From the NCBI GenBank assembly GCA_029785825.1, contig JAFLYY010000001.1:1640748-1704747 (forward strand): 64,000 nt of DNA, given 5' to 3'. The notes beneath the pieces were generated by a model that ran no database searches, was not told where the DNA came from, and worked only from the letters and a program-made list of their open reading frames with translations. The translations under genes and the position numbers were made by a program. Each line of letters begins with the position of its first letter. Within the stretch, counting starts at the first letter, position 1. The DNA comes from Nitrososphaerota archaeon (lineage in GTDB: Archaea; Thermoproteota; Nitrososphaeria; Nitrososphaerales; Gagatemarchaeaceae). Below, in pieces: positions 34,001 to 42,449 of the stretch.

Positions 34001-34759
34001 ATGGATGGGAAGGGGCCGACAGAAAGTTTCTTCGGGGTTCACGCCGGAGGCTACACCAAGAGCCAAAGCCATGCCCATGGCGAGGACCTAGCGACACTCG
34101 TGGACGCGCTGAAACCTAAGCCAACCGAACTCGTACTGGACGTGGCTACCGGGACCGGGTTCACGGCGATGGCCCTAGCACCCTACGTCAGCCATGTGAC
34201 AGGAATCGACGTGACCGCCGAGATGTTGGACGAGGCCAGAAAACTGGCCCACAACGGGGGAGTGCTGAATGTCAGCTTCGAACTTGGCGATGCCCAAGCG
34301 ACCAAGTTCGCCGACTGGACGTACGACATCGTCACAACGCGCAGGGCCGCACATCATTTCCAAGACGTGCCCCGATTCCTCCGGGAAGCTTACAGGGTTC
34401 TCAGGCCGAAGGGAAGACTCGGCATCGTGGACATGTCTCCACCTGAAGGAACGGAGGCGTTCTGCAACCAAATCGAGAGGCTCCGGGACGGCAGCCACAT
34501 CGAAGCCTTCACGCCGAACGCGTGGAAATCGATGGTAGCGGAGGCCGGTTTTCAAACGCAATTTTCCGAAGTCGTTGGAGAGCAGGTGACCTTCGAGCGG
34601 TGGCTCTATCCCATCGAACTAGGTGGGAAGGAAGAGGTTGCCGTCCGCACGGCTTGGCGCTCAGCCAGGCAGGAGACAAGACTCCAACTGAACGCCGACT
34701 ATTCCAACGAGGTCAAAAGCTGGACGAAATCTCGGATTGTCTTGGTAGCGGTGAAATGA
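34001..34759 (+). CDS. SAM-dependent methyltransferase (UbiE-like)
   Basis: 252 aa from ATG 34001. An earlier in-frame start at 33938 lies inside the oxidoreductase gene, while a TATA-like ttgttaaaaaa (33964-33974) is about 30 nt before 34001. Motif I reads VLDVATGTGFTAMAL, then VTGIDVTAEML and DIVTTRRAAHHF, as in UbiE/COQ5-type enzymes. The small-molecule substrate is unknown. It precedes dinB on the same strand. Confidence 0.82.
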   Translation: MDGKGPTESFFGVHAGGYTKSQSHAHGEDLATLVDALKPKPTELVLDVATGTGFTAMALAPYVSHVTGIDVTAEMLDEARKLAHNGGVLNVSFELGDAQATKFADWTYDIVTTRRAAHHFQDVPRFLREAYRVLRPKGRLGIVDMSPPEGTEAFCNQIERLRDGSHIEAFTPNAWKSMVAEAGFQTQFSEVVGEQVTFERWLYPIELGGKEEVAVRTAWRSARQETRLQLNADYSNEVKSWTKSRIVLVAVK

Positions 34760-34790
34760 GCTGACAGGAACTGGGCCACCCAAGCCGCCC

Positions 34791-35891
34791 GTGACCCGAG
34801 TCATAGGTCACATCGATCTCGACTACTTTTACGCTCAGGTCGAGGAGGTAGAGGACCCCTCGCTCAAGCAGAGACCAGTGATGGTTTGCGTCTTCTCAGG
34901 AAGAACCGAAGACAGCGGTGTAGTTGCGACGGCGAACTATAGGGCTAGGGAGTTCGGGGTTCACTCTGCGATGCCAATCGTCCAAGCGAAGAAGAAGCTC
35001 GAGGGGAGGGATCCGGCGATAATCAGGATGGATCACGAGAAGTACGAAGTCATCTCGGTTAGGATAATGGACGCGCTGGAGAACATGGTGGACACCCTCG
35101 AGCCCACAGGCATCGACGAGGCCTTCTTCGAGCTGACTTCTTCTACCGCCGGCGACTACGCCCAGGCACGGGAGAGGGCCGGAGCCATAAAGAAAGCGAT
35201 ATTCGACGGCGAGCATCTTACTAGCTCTGTGGGACTGGGTCGGAGCAAGGCCGTAGCCAAACTCGGGTCTGATATGTCGAAACCGAACGGACTGACCGTC
35301 GTCCTTCCCGAGGATACCGCGAAGTTCCTCGCGCCGATTCCGGCGTCTAAACTCTATGGCGTGGGACCGAAGACGTCCGCATCCCTCGCGGAAATGGGGA
35401 TTTCGACCGTGGCCGAGCTCGTAACGGCCGAGCCCGCGGAGCTCGAGAAGAGGTTCGGTAGGAAATTCAGGGGCTACCTCCTCGCCGCTGCGACCGGGAC
35501 AGACGACAGCGAAGTAGTGGAGGGGCTCGAGCCGACCCAGTTCAGTCGGATCGTCACACTGAAGCATGACACCAGGGACCTCAACGAGATTCTCGACCAG
35601 TTGTCCAGTGGCATCGACTATGTCCACGAAAAACTCGTCACTACGTCGAAGTCGTTCAAAACCATCACCGCGATAGGCATCCTGACCGACCTGTCTACTA
35701 GGACGAAGAGCAGGTCGTTGGAGGTCTCCCTCGACGACCCCACGACTCTGAGGGGTTCCATCCTTTCGCTCTTCGAGGAGCTCGGAAAATCGACAGGAAC
35801 GGACTTCCGGAGGGTCGGAATACGCGTTTCTGGCCTCTCCACCACAGGGATTCAGGGCTCGCTCAACGAATTCCTCCGCCCAGCCAGATGA
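34791..35891 (+). CDS. dinB: Y-family translesion DNA polymerase (DinB/Dpo4)
   Basis: 366 aa from GTG 34791. Catalytic acids: D9 in IGHIDLDYFYAQVE, and the DE pair in PTGIDEAFFELT near residue 106. The thumb has two helix-hairpin-helix-like segments (ASKLYGVGPKTSASLAEMGI). The little-finger domain occupies about 235-350. No clear PCNA-binding peptide is visible at the C-terminus. It bypasses damaged bases with low fidelity. The SWIM-type zinc protein gene overlaps its stop by 4 nt. Confidence 0.95.
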   Translation: MTRVIGHIDLDYFYAQVEEVEDPSLKQRPVMVCVFSGRTEDSGVVATANYRAREFGVHSAMPIVQAKKKLEGRDPAIIRMDHEKYEVISVRIMDALENMVDTLEPTGIDEAFFELTSSTAGDYAQARERAGAIKKAIFDGEHLTSSVGLGRSKAVAKLGSDMSKPNGLTVVLPEDTAKFLAPIPASKLYGVGPKTSASLAEMGISTVAELVTAEPAELEKRFGRKFRGYLLAAATGTDDSEVVEGLEPTQFSRIVTLKHDTRDLNEILDQLSSGIDYVHEKLVTTSKSFKTITAIGILTDLSTRTKSRSLEVSLDDPTTLRGSILSLFEELGKSTGTDFRRVGIRVSGLSTTGIQGSLNEFLRPAR

Positions 35892-36280
35892 CACACATGT
35901 CTGATCAAAGAGACTCTCTAAGGCGAGGACTCCCCGAACTCGAGGGGTACGGACCGAAACTCGACAGGGCGATAGATGCCGTCCTCTCTGGGAGCATCAA
36001 GGAGGCGCGCTTCTTGCCTAGCGGAAGGAAGGTGATAACGGTAGTGGGGAGGCTCGGCGACGAGTTCCTCGACCCAGAGAAGCCATACTGCTCTTGCAGC
36101 AACTTCTTCTTCCGCGTGCTGGGCGGGAGCGAAGCGACATGCTACCATCTCTTAGGATACGTGGTGGCCGCGAAAGCCGGGAAGATAGACGTGACCGAGT
36201 TCGGCGATGACGAGTATGGGGATTATCTCTCGGCCACAGTCCACGACGTCTTCGAGGTCCTGCGCAGAAGCGGCAGCTAA
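35888..36280 (+). CDS. SWIM-type zinc-finger protein coupled to dinB
   Basis: 130 aa (ATG 35888 overlapping the dinB stop, or ATG 35897). The segment YCSCSNFFFRVLGGSEATCYHLLG fits the SWIM motif C-x-C-x(n)-C-x-H. SWIM proteins such as eukaryotic and archaeal Sws1 relatives work with RecA/Rad51-family proteins in recombination. The overlap with the translesion polymerase suggests a joint DNA-damage function (inference). The rest is alpha/beta with an acidic C-terminus. Confidence 0.7.
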   Translation: MTHMSDQRDSLRRGLPELEGYGPKLDRAIDAVLSGSIKEARFLPSGRKVITVVGRLGDEFLDPEKPYCSCSNFFFRVLGGSEATCYHLLGYVVAAKAGKIDVTEFGDDEYGDYLSATVHDVFEVLRRSGS

Positions 36281-36293
36281 AAGGGCAGGGAAG

Positions 36294-36396
36294 AGCCAGC
36301 GGCGAGATTCGATCTCGCGACCCCCTGCTCTCTCACATGAGATACAAGGCAGGTGCTGGAGTCGGTTTCCCTCTAACCAGGCTGAGCTACGCTGGC
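36294..36396 (-). tRNA. tRNA-Thr(TGT) with two introns, one in the D arm
   Basis: 5' end 36396. Acceptor GCCAGCG/CGCTGGC, T arm GCGAG-ATCGAAT-CTCGC. The anticodon stem CCTGC/GCAGG flanks loop CTTGTA...A38, anticodon TGT, with a 13-nt intron (36330-36342) at 37/38. The D stem 3' strand GAGC is split by 15 nt (36356-36370) near position 24/25; removal restores GCTC-AGCCTGGTTA-GAGC. Mature length 75 nt. TATA-like GATAAAGAG lies upstream near 36422-36430. Confidence 0.85.
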
Positions 36397-36478
36397 CCGA
36401 CAGCGCTCGCCCCGAGCTCTCTTTATCATCTTTGTTACCCGCAATACAACTTAAACTACCCGGGTCCTCAAACCCCAC

Positions 36479-37282
36479 ATGGAGTATCACAGGCTAGGAA
36501 GTACGGGGGAGAAAATATCCACCATAGGGATGGGGACCTGGAGGATAGGCTCCTATGCCACCCCAGACGAGAGGGCGAACCAGGTGAATGCCCTAAAGAG
36601 AGGGGTTGAGCTGGGCATAACACACATCGACACCGCCGAGATGTATCACTCGGGACGGTCCGAGGAGGTTGTCGGGGAAGCAGTCAAAGACATCCGCAAG
36701 GATGTCTTCATAGCTTCGAAGGTAGCTCCCGGGCACCTCCACCACGACGACGTGATTGCCGCATGTAAAGGGAGCTTGAAGAGGCTTGGGATCAGTTATG
36801 TGGACCTGTACATGGTCCATTGGCCCGACTCCAAAGTCCCAATCAAGGAGACGATGTCGGCGATGGAGAAACTCGTGGAGGACGGACTGACCAGGTTCAT
36901 CGGCGTGAGCAACTTCAGCGTGGCTGAGACCGAAGCGGCAAGGACAGCCCTGTCGAAGAGCGAACTCGTCTCCAACCAAGTCGAGTATTCACTGGCAACC
37001 CGCACCGTCGAGGCGGACATGCTCCCTTATTGCTCAAAGGAAAAACTAACGCTCATAGCCTACAGCCCACTCGCCCGGGGGAACATAACAAACTCGATCC
37101 CCGAAGCGCTACTCCGGAAGTACAAAATGACTCCCGCACAGGTGATGCTCAACTGGGTCACCCGGAACGAAAACGTCGTGGCGATACCCAAGGCAACCAA
37201 GACTGCCCACCTAGAAGAGAACGCGGCGTCGGTGTCAAGGAGGTTTGCACCCAACGAGTACGAACAATTGTCGAAGATATAG
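36479..37282 (+). CDS. Aldo/keto reductase
   Basis: 267 aa NAD(P)H-dependent oxidoreductase of the AKR superfamily. Catalytic tetrad: D near 51 (HIDTAEMYHSG), Y56, K82 in FIASKVAPGH, and the histidine in LYMVHWPD. The C-terminal cofactor segment reads VVAIPKATKTAHLEEN, where classical AKRs have IP(K/R)S. Carbonyl substrate unknown. A second AKR of similar type is at 41228-42052. Confidence 0.88.
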   Translation: MEYHRLGSTGEKISTIGMGTWRIGSYATPDERANQVNALKRGVELGITHIDTAEMYHSGRSEEVVGEAVKDIRKDVFIASKVAPGHLHHDDVIAACKGSLKRLGISYVDLYMVHWPDSKVPIKETMSAMEKLVEDGLTRFIGVSNFSVAETEAARTALSKSELVSNQVEYSLATRTVEADMLPYCSKEKLTLIAYSPLARGNITNSIPEALLRKYKMTPAQVMLNWVTRNENVVAIPKATKTAHLEENAASVSRRFAPNEYEQLSKI

Positions 37283-37286
37283 GGTC

Positions 37287-37409
37287 TTATTCTGTTGGCA
37301 GCGGGAACAGACATCTGGAACAGCAGTTGTACGCCATCTCCAGGCTGCTTTCAGAGTCGATGTAACCGTCGCACCACACGCAGCGGTTACGGACAAGGAC
37401 TGCCTGCAT
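37287..37409 (-). CDS. 40-residue two-knuckle zinc protein
   Basis: A short frame with ATG at 37409-37407 and TAA at 37289-37287. Two cysteine pairs (CVWC at residues 10-13 and CSRC at 30-33, with an extra C29) form a likely zinc ribbon. A strong TATA element (atatataaaata, 37432-37443) lies 25-30 nt upstream of the ATG, as in other leaderless genes here, which supports a real gene. Tiny zinc proteins of this sort are common in archaea and mostly uncharacterised. Confidence 0.6.
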   Translation of the reverse strand: MQAVLVRNRCVWCDGYIDSESSLEMAYNCCSRCLFPLPTE

Positions 37410-37479
37410 GGTAACTAACGCCGCGGCCCTGATATATAAAATACCACAAACGCCGTGCGGCGATTCTACGTTAAGCGAA

Positions 37480-39819
37480 CTATTTCGTAATATGGTGCAT
37501 CCGCACCAGATCCTTTTCGAATTGCTTCAGGTTCGCGGGGATTTTGGTGGCGATGGAGTCCTTGAGGGCCATCCCCTTGTCCTTCTTCGACTTCCAGACT
37601 TGGGCGTTGAACTCGATTATGCTCTGGCTCACCTTCTCGCTCACATCGAACCTCTGAGGTTTGGGGAACCTCTCTAGATGAATGCTCTGGGCTCCGTAGA
37701 GCTTCCTCCAGACCGAGTCCGTGATGTACGGGGTGATTGGTGCAACGAGGAGCAGCATGCTCCTAACTACGGTGTGCAAGGTATACCACGCGGCTTCCTG
37801 CTCCTCTTTGGTCGCCCCGTCACCATAGGCCCTCCCCTTGGCCATCTCAAGGTAATGCGACGCGAAGACGTTCCAGAGGAACTCTCTCACCTTGGTTGAG
37901 ACAGTGAACACATCAAAGCGGCCATAGGCCTCGACACAGTCCTCGGTCAGCTTTCCGAGCTCGTTGAGCACCCACTTGTCCGTCCAAGTCAAATCTGCTT
38001 TTTCGGGGATGGGGAATGAACTGATGAACCGGCACGTGTTCCAGAGCTTAGTCAGAAACTTCCCCGCCCCCAGAATCCTCTCCTCGCTGAATCTGAAGTC
38101 GTATCCGAGGCCTGCTTCCGATGCGCCCCAGAACCTGAAGGCGTCCGCTCCAGATCTAGCCAAGAGGGGTTCCACGTCCAAGAAGTTGCCGAGGCTCTTG
38201 CTCATCTTCCTTCCTTGGGAGTCCTGCCCCATACCCCCTATCCAAGCGTGCTCAAACGGCTCTTTTCCTGTAAGTTGGTAGGATTTCAGCAGGCTGTAGT
38301 AGAGCCACGTCCTCACGATGTCCTTCCCCTGCATCCTAACGGTGGCGGGAAAGGTCAGGCTGTGGAACCTGCCGCTCTTGAGGCGCTTCGAAATGTACAG
38401 TGGCGAGAGGCTCGAATCCATCCAGGTGTCGAACGTCCTAGTCTCACCCACGAACTTCAAGTTCCCACACTTCTTGCACTTCTTGAAGGGTGCCTCGTCT
38501 CTCCAGGGCCTATAGTAGACCCCTGGCTTGGGGAGGTGTGGCGTGCCGCACTTGCTACAGTACCAGACAGGTATTTCGGTTGCGTAGTATCTGCGCCTGG
38601 AGATAGGATAGTCTGTGGTCAGCACATCTATCCAGTCATAGAGGATCTGGCGATGCATGGCCGGATGGAATTCTATCTTCTTGGCAAGCTTCTTCAGCGC
38701 AGGCTTGAACTCTAACTGCTTAAGATAATACTCCTCCATAGGGATTATCTCTATGGGCGTCTTGCTCCGGTCGCAGAGTGGGGTTCTGTGCTGGATTTGC
38801 TCCACTTTTGTGGCCACACCCGCATCCTGCAGGTCTTGGATTATCTGAGACCTGGCGTCCTTTATCGAAGTCCCGGTGTACTTGCCCGTCACGGCTGTCA
38901 TCTTGCCATCCATGTCGACGGCCACGATCTCCTTCAGCTTGAATTCCCTGACGAGCATAACGTCGTTGTAGTCGCCGTAACTGCAGACCATCACCACCCC
39001 ACTTCCGAATTTGGGGTCCACGCTCTTATGCGCCTTGATGGGAACCTCCCGGTTGTAAATCGGGACGATGGCTGTCTTCCCGACGAATTTCTTGTACCGG
39101 GCGTCAGACGGGTTGACCACCAGCATCTGGCAGGCGGCCAGCAGCTCGGGTCTTGTAGTGGCCACCGACAACTCTGCCTTGCCGTCTTTCACCCTGAAGG
39201 CGTTAGTGACCAGGAAAGTCGGGAGCTCCTCATATTCAATCTCCGCATCCGCGATGGTCGTGGCGCAGTCGGGGCAATAGTTGTTCGGCCTGTTTGCCAC
39301 ATAAATCAGCCCCTTTTTCCAGAGCTCAATGAAAGACCACTGGGTGAGCTTTCGATATTCCTCCGAGTCCGTCCTATACTTGTTGTAGTAATCCCCGGAA
39401 ATCCCCAACGTCTTGAGGAGGCCTATCATGTACGCCTCTAGGTCGTCCAGCGCGTGTTTGCAGAGGTTGATGAACTCCTCCCGCGGGGTCTTCCTCATCT
39501 GGACTCTGTACTTCCTTTCGGCGAAGATTTCCACCGGGAGGCCGTTCCGGTCGATTCCGATGGGGTAGAGCACGTTCAACCCCCGCATCCGGGCTGACCG
39601 CGCAACCATGTCAATCTGGGTGTATTGAGTCAGGGCCCCGGGATGCCATGGCTTCCCGGAAGGATACGGCGGCGGTGTATCCATAATGAAGTTAAGATTC
39701 TTATTGTTTGATGGTTTAAATTCAAAAATTCTTTCATATTCCCAAGTTTGCCTCATTTCAGCCTCCAGCTTCGGGTCCCACGAAGTGGCCTCAAGCTTCG
39801 CCGAGAACTGTGGCTGCAA
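37480..39819 (-). CDS. valS: Valyl-tRNA synthetase
   Basis: 779 aa class I synthetase charging tRNA-Val. The HIGH-like motif is WHPGA in PPPYPSGKPWHPGALTQYTQ, followed by YPIGIDRNGLPVE. The KMSKS loop is RKMSKSLGN. The editing (CP1) domain holds SVATTRPELLAACQMLVVNP. A zinc ribbon, CSKCGTPHLP...CKKCGNLKF, lies in the connective region. At 779 residues it is about the size of compact archaeal ValS proteins and lacks the bacterial C-terminal coiled coil. Confidence 0.88.
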   Translation of the reverse strand: MQPQFSAKLEATSWDPKLEAEMRQTWEYERIFEFKPSNNKNLNFIMDTPPPYPSGKPWHPGALTQYTQIDMVARSARMRGLNVLYPIGIDRNGLPVEIFAERKYRVQMRKTPREEFINLCKHALDDLEAYMIGLLKTLGISGDYYNKYRTDSEEYRKLTQWSFIELWKKGLIYVANRPNNYCPDCATTIADAEIEYEELPTFLVTNAFRVKDGKAELSVATTRPELLAACQMLVVNPSDARYKKFVGKTAIVPIYNREVPIKAHKSVDPKFGSGVVMVCSYGDYNDVMLVREFKLKEIVAVDMDGKMTAVTGKYTGTSIKDARSQIIQDLQDAGVATKVEQIQHRTPLCDRSKTPIEIIPMEEYYLKQLEFKPALKKLAKKIEFHPAMHRQILYDWIDVLTTDYPISRRRYYATEIPVWYCSKCGTPHLPKPGVYYRPWRDEAPFKKCKKCGNLKFVGETRTFDTWMDSSLSPLYISKRLKSGRFHSLTFPATVRMQGKDIVRTWLYYSLLKSYQLTGKEPFEHAWIGGMGQDSQGRKMSKSLGNFLDVEPLLARSGADAFRFWGASEAGLGYDFRFSEERILGAGKFLTKLWNTCRFISSFPIPEKADLTWTDKWVLNELGKLTEDCVEAYGRFDVFTVSTKVREFLWNVFASHYLEMAKGRAYGDGATKEEQEAAWYTLHTVVRSMLLLVAPITPYITDSVWRKLYGAQSIHLERFPKPQRFDVSEKVSQSIIEFNAQVWKSKKDKGMALKDSIATKIPANLKQFEKDLVRMHHITK

Positions 39820-39895
39820 ACGAATGCAGGCTGTCCTATGAGAGAGTATATGAACTTAGGACAGATCTCTTACGATTCTGATCTGGAACGTCCTT

Positions 39896-40642
39896 CTACT
39901 GGGCGTAGATTGAGGGGTCATTCACCCCCGCATCCTTGAAAGCGAGCTTTCTCCTACGGCAGTTTGAACAACGCCCGCAATGGACAGGGAGTTTTCGCCC
40001 CTTTACACTCTTGAAACCATACCCTGCGTAGCAGCTGTAGGTGTACTCCCAAGGGATTCCGAGTTTTTCGCCCAATTCAACCACCCTGTCTTTGTCATAG
40101 GAGATCAGCGGTGCAAGCAGCTTGTATCCTCCATGGTGGGTCGCGCGCTCCGCGGCCTGGTTCATCTCTGCCAAGAACTCGGGGGTGTTGTCCTTCATCG
40201 CAACCGGAGTCTCCCTGCGGATCCCGATGTAGACGTCATATCGTTCTCCTTTCGAGATGTAGAACGACTCGGCGTGGGAAAGGCCCACGAACAGCAGAAT
40301 CGCATTGCGGCACGGGTCCCACCACTTCAGGATTCTCTGTCTGGCCTTCTCAGGATCCCACAAATCGGCATCGGCAGTCTCTGCGATTTCCTTTTCCGGG
40401 TGAGTCAGAACCGACGTACTGATGTCTCCGAGCCACTGCAGGTCGATCAACTTCAGAGGGACATCGAGCTGTTTGGAAATCTGCTTGATGCAGAACGCCT
40501 CATACTCATATGTCCGCTGCTTGTAGTTGGCGAATATCAGGAGCTGGTTCTTCGGCTTCAGCACTTTATTGACGTAGTATGTGGTGGTGACAGAGTCTAC
40601 TCCGCCTGAAATCATGTTCACCGCGCTCCTATGCTGGCTCAA
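39896..40642 (-). CDS. queC: 7-cyano-7-deazaguanine synthase
   Basis: 248 aa. The PP-loop SGGVDS (residues 12-17) binds ATP, and the C-terminal zinc site is HCGRCSNC with a cysteine about 20 residues earlier in YSCYAGYG. QueC makes preQ0, the precursor of archaeosine in archaeal tRNA. QueT, a likely precursor importer, is encoded directly upstream in the same operon, 1 nt away. The family can also serve DNA modification, but no such genes are nearby. Confidence 0.9.
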   Translation of the reverse strand: MSQHRSAVNMISGGVDSVTTTYYVNKVLKPKNQLLIFANYKQRTYEYEAFCIKQISKQLDVPLKLIDLQWLGDISTSVLTHPEKEIAETADADLWDPEKARQRILKWWDPCRNAILLFVGLSHAESFYISKGERYDVYIGIRRETPVAMKDNTPEFLAEMNQAAERATHHGGYKLLAPLISYDKDRVVELGEKLGIPWEYTYSCYAGYGFKSVKGRKLPVHCGRCSNCRRRKLAFKDAGVNDPSIYAQ

Positions 40643-40643
40643 G

Positions 40644-41132
40644 CTATGCGCCCACCCTCCGCTGCGGAATCTTAAGCTTAACCAAAGAACGATACAAGAT
40701 ATAGGGAAGTATGAGGTCGCTGATGGTCACTCCCACCAGCAGTAACGGCAAAAGCCCAAGGAAAGTCACTCCGGGCGTCGCGAAGGCTATCAGCCATGCA
40801 AGGTAGGTGCCAAGCAGGAGGGCATTGATGGCCAGCCCCACAAAAAAAGACTTCTTGCCGACGACATAGGCGACGGCTAGGAGCGCCGTGGAAACAATTG
40901 GGGAGAGAATCACATCGGGAAGTCCGATGGGAGAAAACAGGTAATTCCCGACCGTCACCGCGACGAAGTTGCCCAGCAAGGTCCCGGCGGGCCAGTGCTT
41001 CGTCATCCCTTTGAGGACGTTCGCCACCCTGACGTTCAGTTGCAGGAATGAAAGGTATGGGAAGACCACAATCAAAGCCACATACAGCGCGGCATAAACT
41101 GCCGCCAGTGATAACTCAGCTGTTCTTTTCAC
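40644..41132 (-). CDS. queT: QueT-family queuosine/archaeosine precursor transporter (ECF S component)
   Basis: 162 aa integral membrane protein with five to six predicted helices and conserved NVRVANVLKGMTKHWP and GNYLFSPIGLPDV segments typical of the QueT S-component family. It precedes queC in a two-gene operon, so it likely imports a deazapurine such as preQ0 or preQ1. No ECF energising ATPase is seen in the window; shared ECF modules may be elsewhere. Confidence 0.8.
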   Translation of the reverse strand: MKRTAELSLAAVYAALYVALIVVFPYLSFLQLNVRVANVLKGMTKHWPAGTLLGNFVAVTVGNYLFSPIGLPDVILSPIVSTALLAVAYVVGKKSFFVGLAINALLLGTYLAWLIAFATPGVTFLGLLPLLLVGVTISDLILPYILYRSLVKLKIPQRRVGA

Positions 41133-41227
41133 TATCTATCTCCCCCAACACCGGGATTTGTATGGCGGATCGGGTTGAGGTCACTCACCCGCCGTATCCG
41201 GCGCGCACCGGGATCAATTTAAGCGAT

Positions 41228-42052
41228 TTATCGGAATTTCTGGTCCAGTTCCGCCCTCTCGCTGTCGGGGAGTTCCCAATCTCCCGCAGCCGCGTTTTCC
41301 CTGACATGTTCAGCCCTCGACGCCCGCGGGATAGGGAAAACACTAGGTTTCCCTACGAGCCACTGAAGCGCAACTTGTGCCTTGGTCTTGTTGTGGTTCA
41401 AACTGACAGAATCCAGTCTGGAGTCGGGCAAGAGCTTCCCGTGCCCTAGAGGATAGTACGCCAGGAGAGCTATTTTCTGCGCCTCACAATACTGCAGTAT
41501 GCCCGATTCAACATTTCGGTGAATCAGGCTGTAGTCGAGCTGGACGGCGCTCAACTCCGACTTCGGAAGGGCCGATTGGGCCTCCCTGATCTGGTCCAAG
41601 GTGAAGTTGCTGACTCCCACATGCATAAGTTTCCCGTCTTCGATCAGCGTCTCCATCGCCCCCATCGTTTCGGCTAGGGGGACCTTCGGATTGGGCCAGT
41701 GGATTTGATACAAGTCAACATACGTCGTCCCCAGCCGTTTGAGGCTCTTATCGAACGCTCTGATCAGAGCGTCCCGGCGGAGGTGGTTTGGCAACACCTT
41801 TGTCGCCAGGAAGATGCTTTCTCTCTTTCTGCCTGCAAGGGCCTTCGCGACCAGCTGTTCCGACTGGTATAATTCAGCAGTGTCTACAAGAGTGATGCCT
41901 GCGTCCAGCCCGGCCGCAATCGCCTCGACCTTGGCCTGTACGCCTCTCCTCCACCCAAGGAACCCTGTCATAATCCAGAGTGGGTCATAATAGGTACCCA
42001 TCCCTATAGCCGACACCTTCCTGCCTGTCCCGGCGAACTCCTTCAGCTTCAC
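41228..42052 (-). CDS. Aldo/keto reductase
   Basis: 274 aa AKR superfamily member. Catalytic residues: D in TLVDTAELYQSE (with Y), K in IFLATKVLPNH, H in LYQIHWPN. The C-terminal NADPH segment is VFPIPRASRAEHVREN. Similarity by eye to the AKR at 36479 indicates paralogy. It sits upstream of the queT-queC operon with a 95-nt gap. Substrate unknown. Confidence 0.87.
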   Translation of the reverse strand: MKLKEFAGTGRKVSAIGMGTYYDPLWIMTGFLGWRRGVQAKVEAIAAGLDAGITLVDTAELYQSEQLVAKALAGRKRESIFLATKVLPNHLRRDALIRAFDKSLKRLGTTYVDLYQIHWPNPKVPLAETMGAMETLIEDGKLMHVGVSNFTLDQIREAQSALPKSELSAVQLDYSLIHRNVESGILQYCEAQKIALLAYYPLGHGKLLPDSRLDSVSLNHNKTKAQVALQWLVGKPSVFPIPRASRAEHVRENAAAGDWELPDSERAELDQKFR

Positions 42053-42101
42053 TTTCCCAACTGCCGCCGCCGCCTACAGATAAAGAAGAAATCGGGCCCG
42101 G

Positions 42102-42380
42102 CTACTTGCCAAGCCCAAGGTTGAGGCCGTGTTTCACGGCCACGCTGGCTCCGCCCGCGCCCGCCGTCCCTACGGTCCCGGTCCCAGCATAGAGGGAGAG
42201 GTGTGCTTTCAGCACCTCGTAGGCATGAGAGGCATTTGGCACATGAGCCATGGCCACGTGCAAGCCTGGTGGGACCGTCTGAGCCGCGTGGGCCAGTACG
42301 GAGGCGTCACCTGTAGCCGCGGCAGTGCTGGCTGTTGCGGCCAGTCCGCCGAGCAACGCGACGACCAAAGTCGATACCAT
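42102..42380 (-). CDS. Small secreted or membrane-associated Ala/Gly-rich protein
   Basis: 92 aa. The N-terminus (VSTLVVALLGGLAATASTAAATG) resembles a signal peptide with a possible cleavage near AATG-DA. The rest is low in charge, rich in alanine, glycine and histidine (HAAQTVPPGLHVAMAHVP), and ends GLNLGLGK. No family recognised. The composition could also arise from a chance GC-rich frame, so confidence is limited. Confidence 0.4.
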   Translation of the reverse strand: MVSTLVVALLGGLAATASTAAATGDASVLAHAAQTVPPGLHVAMAHVPNASHAYEVLKAHLSLYAGTGTVGTAGAGGASVAVKHGLNLGLGK

Positions 42381-42449
42381 GTTTCTTCGATGACCGCTGT
42401 TCCGCGGCCGAGTTATTCCATCGGTTTTGAAAGGCTGTACAACTGTTTG

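Noticed and set aside
36479..42052. Two aldo/keto reductases considered as a composite transposed segment
   Set aside because: They are on opposite strands, differ throughout, and no insertion sequence or repeats flank them; ordinary paralogues.
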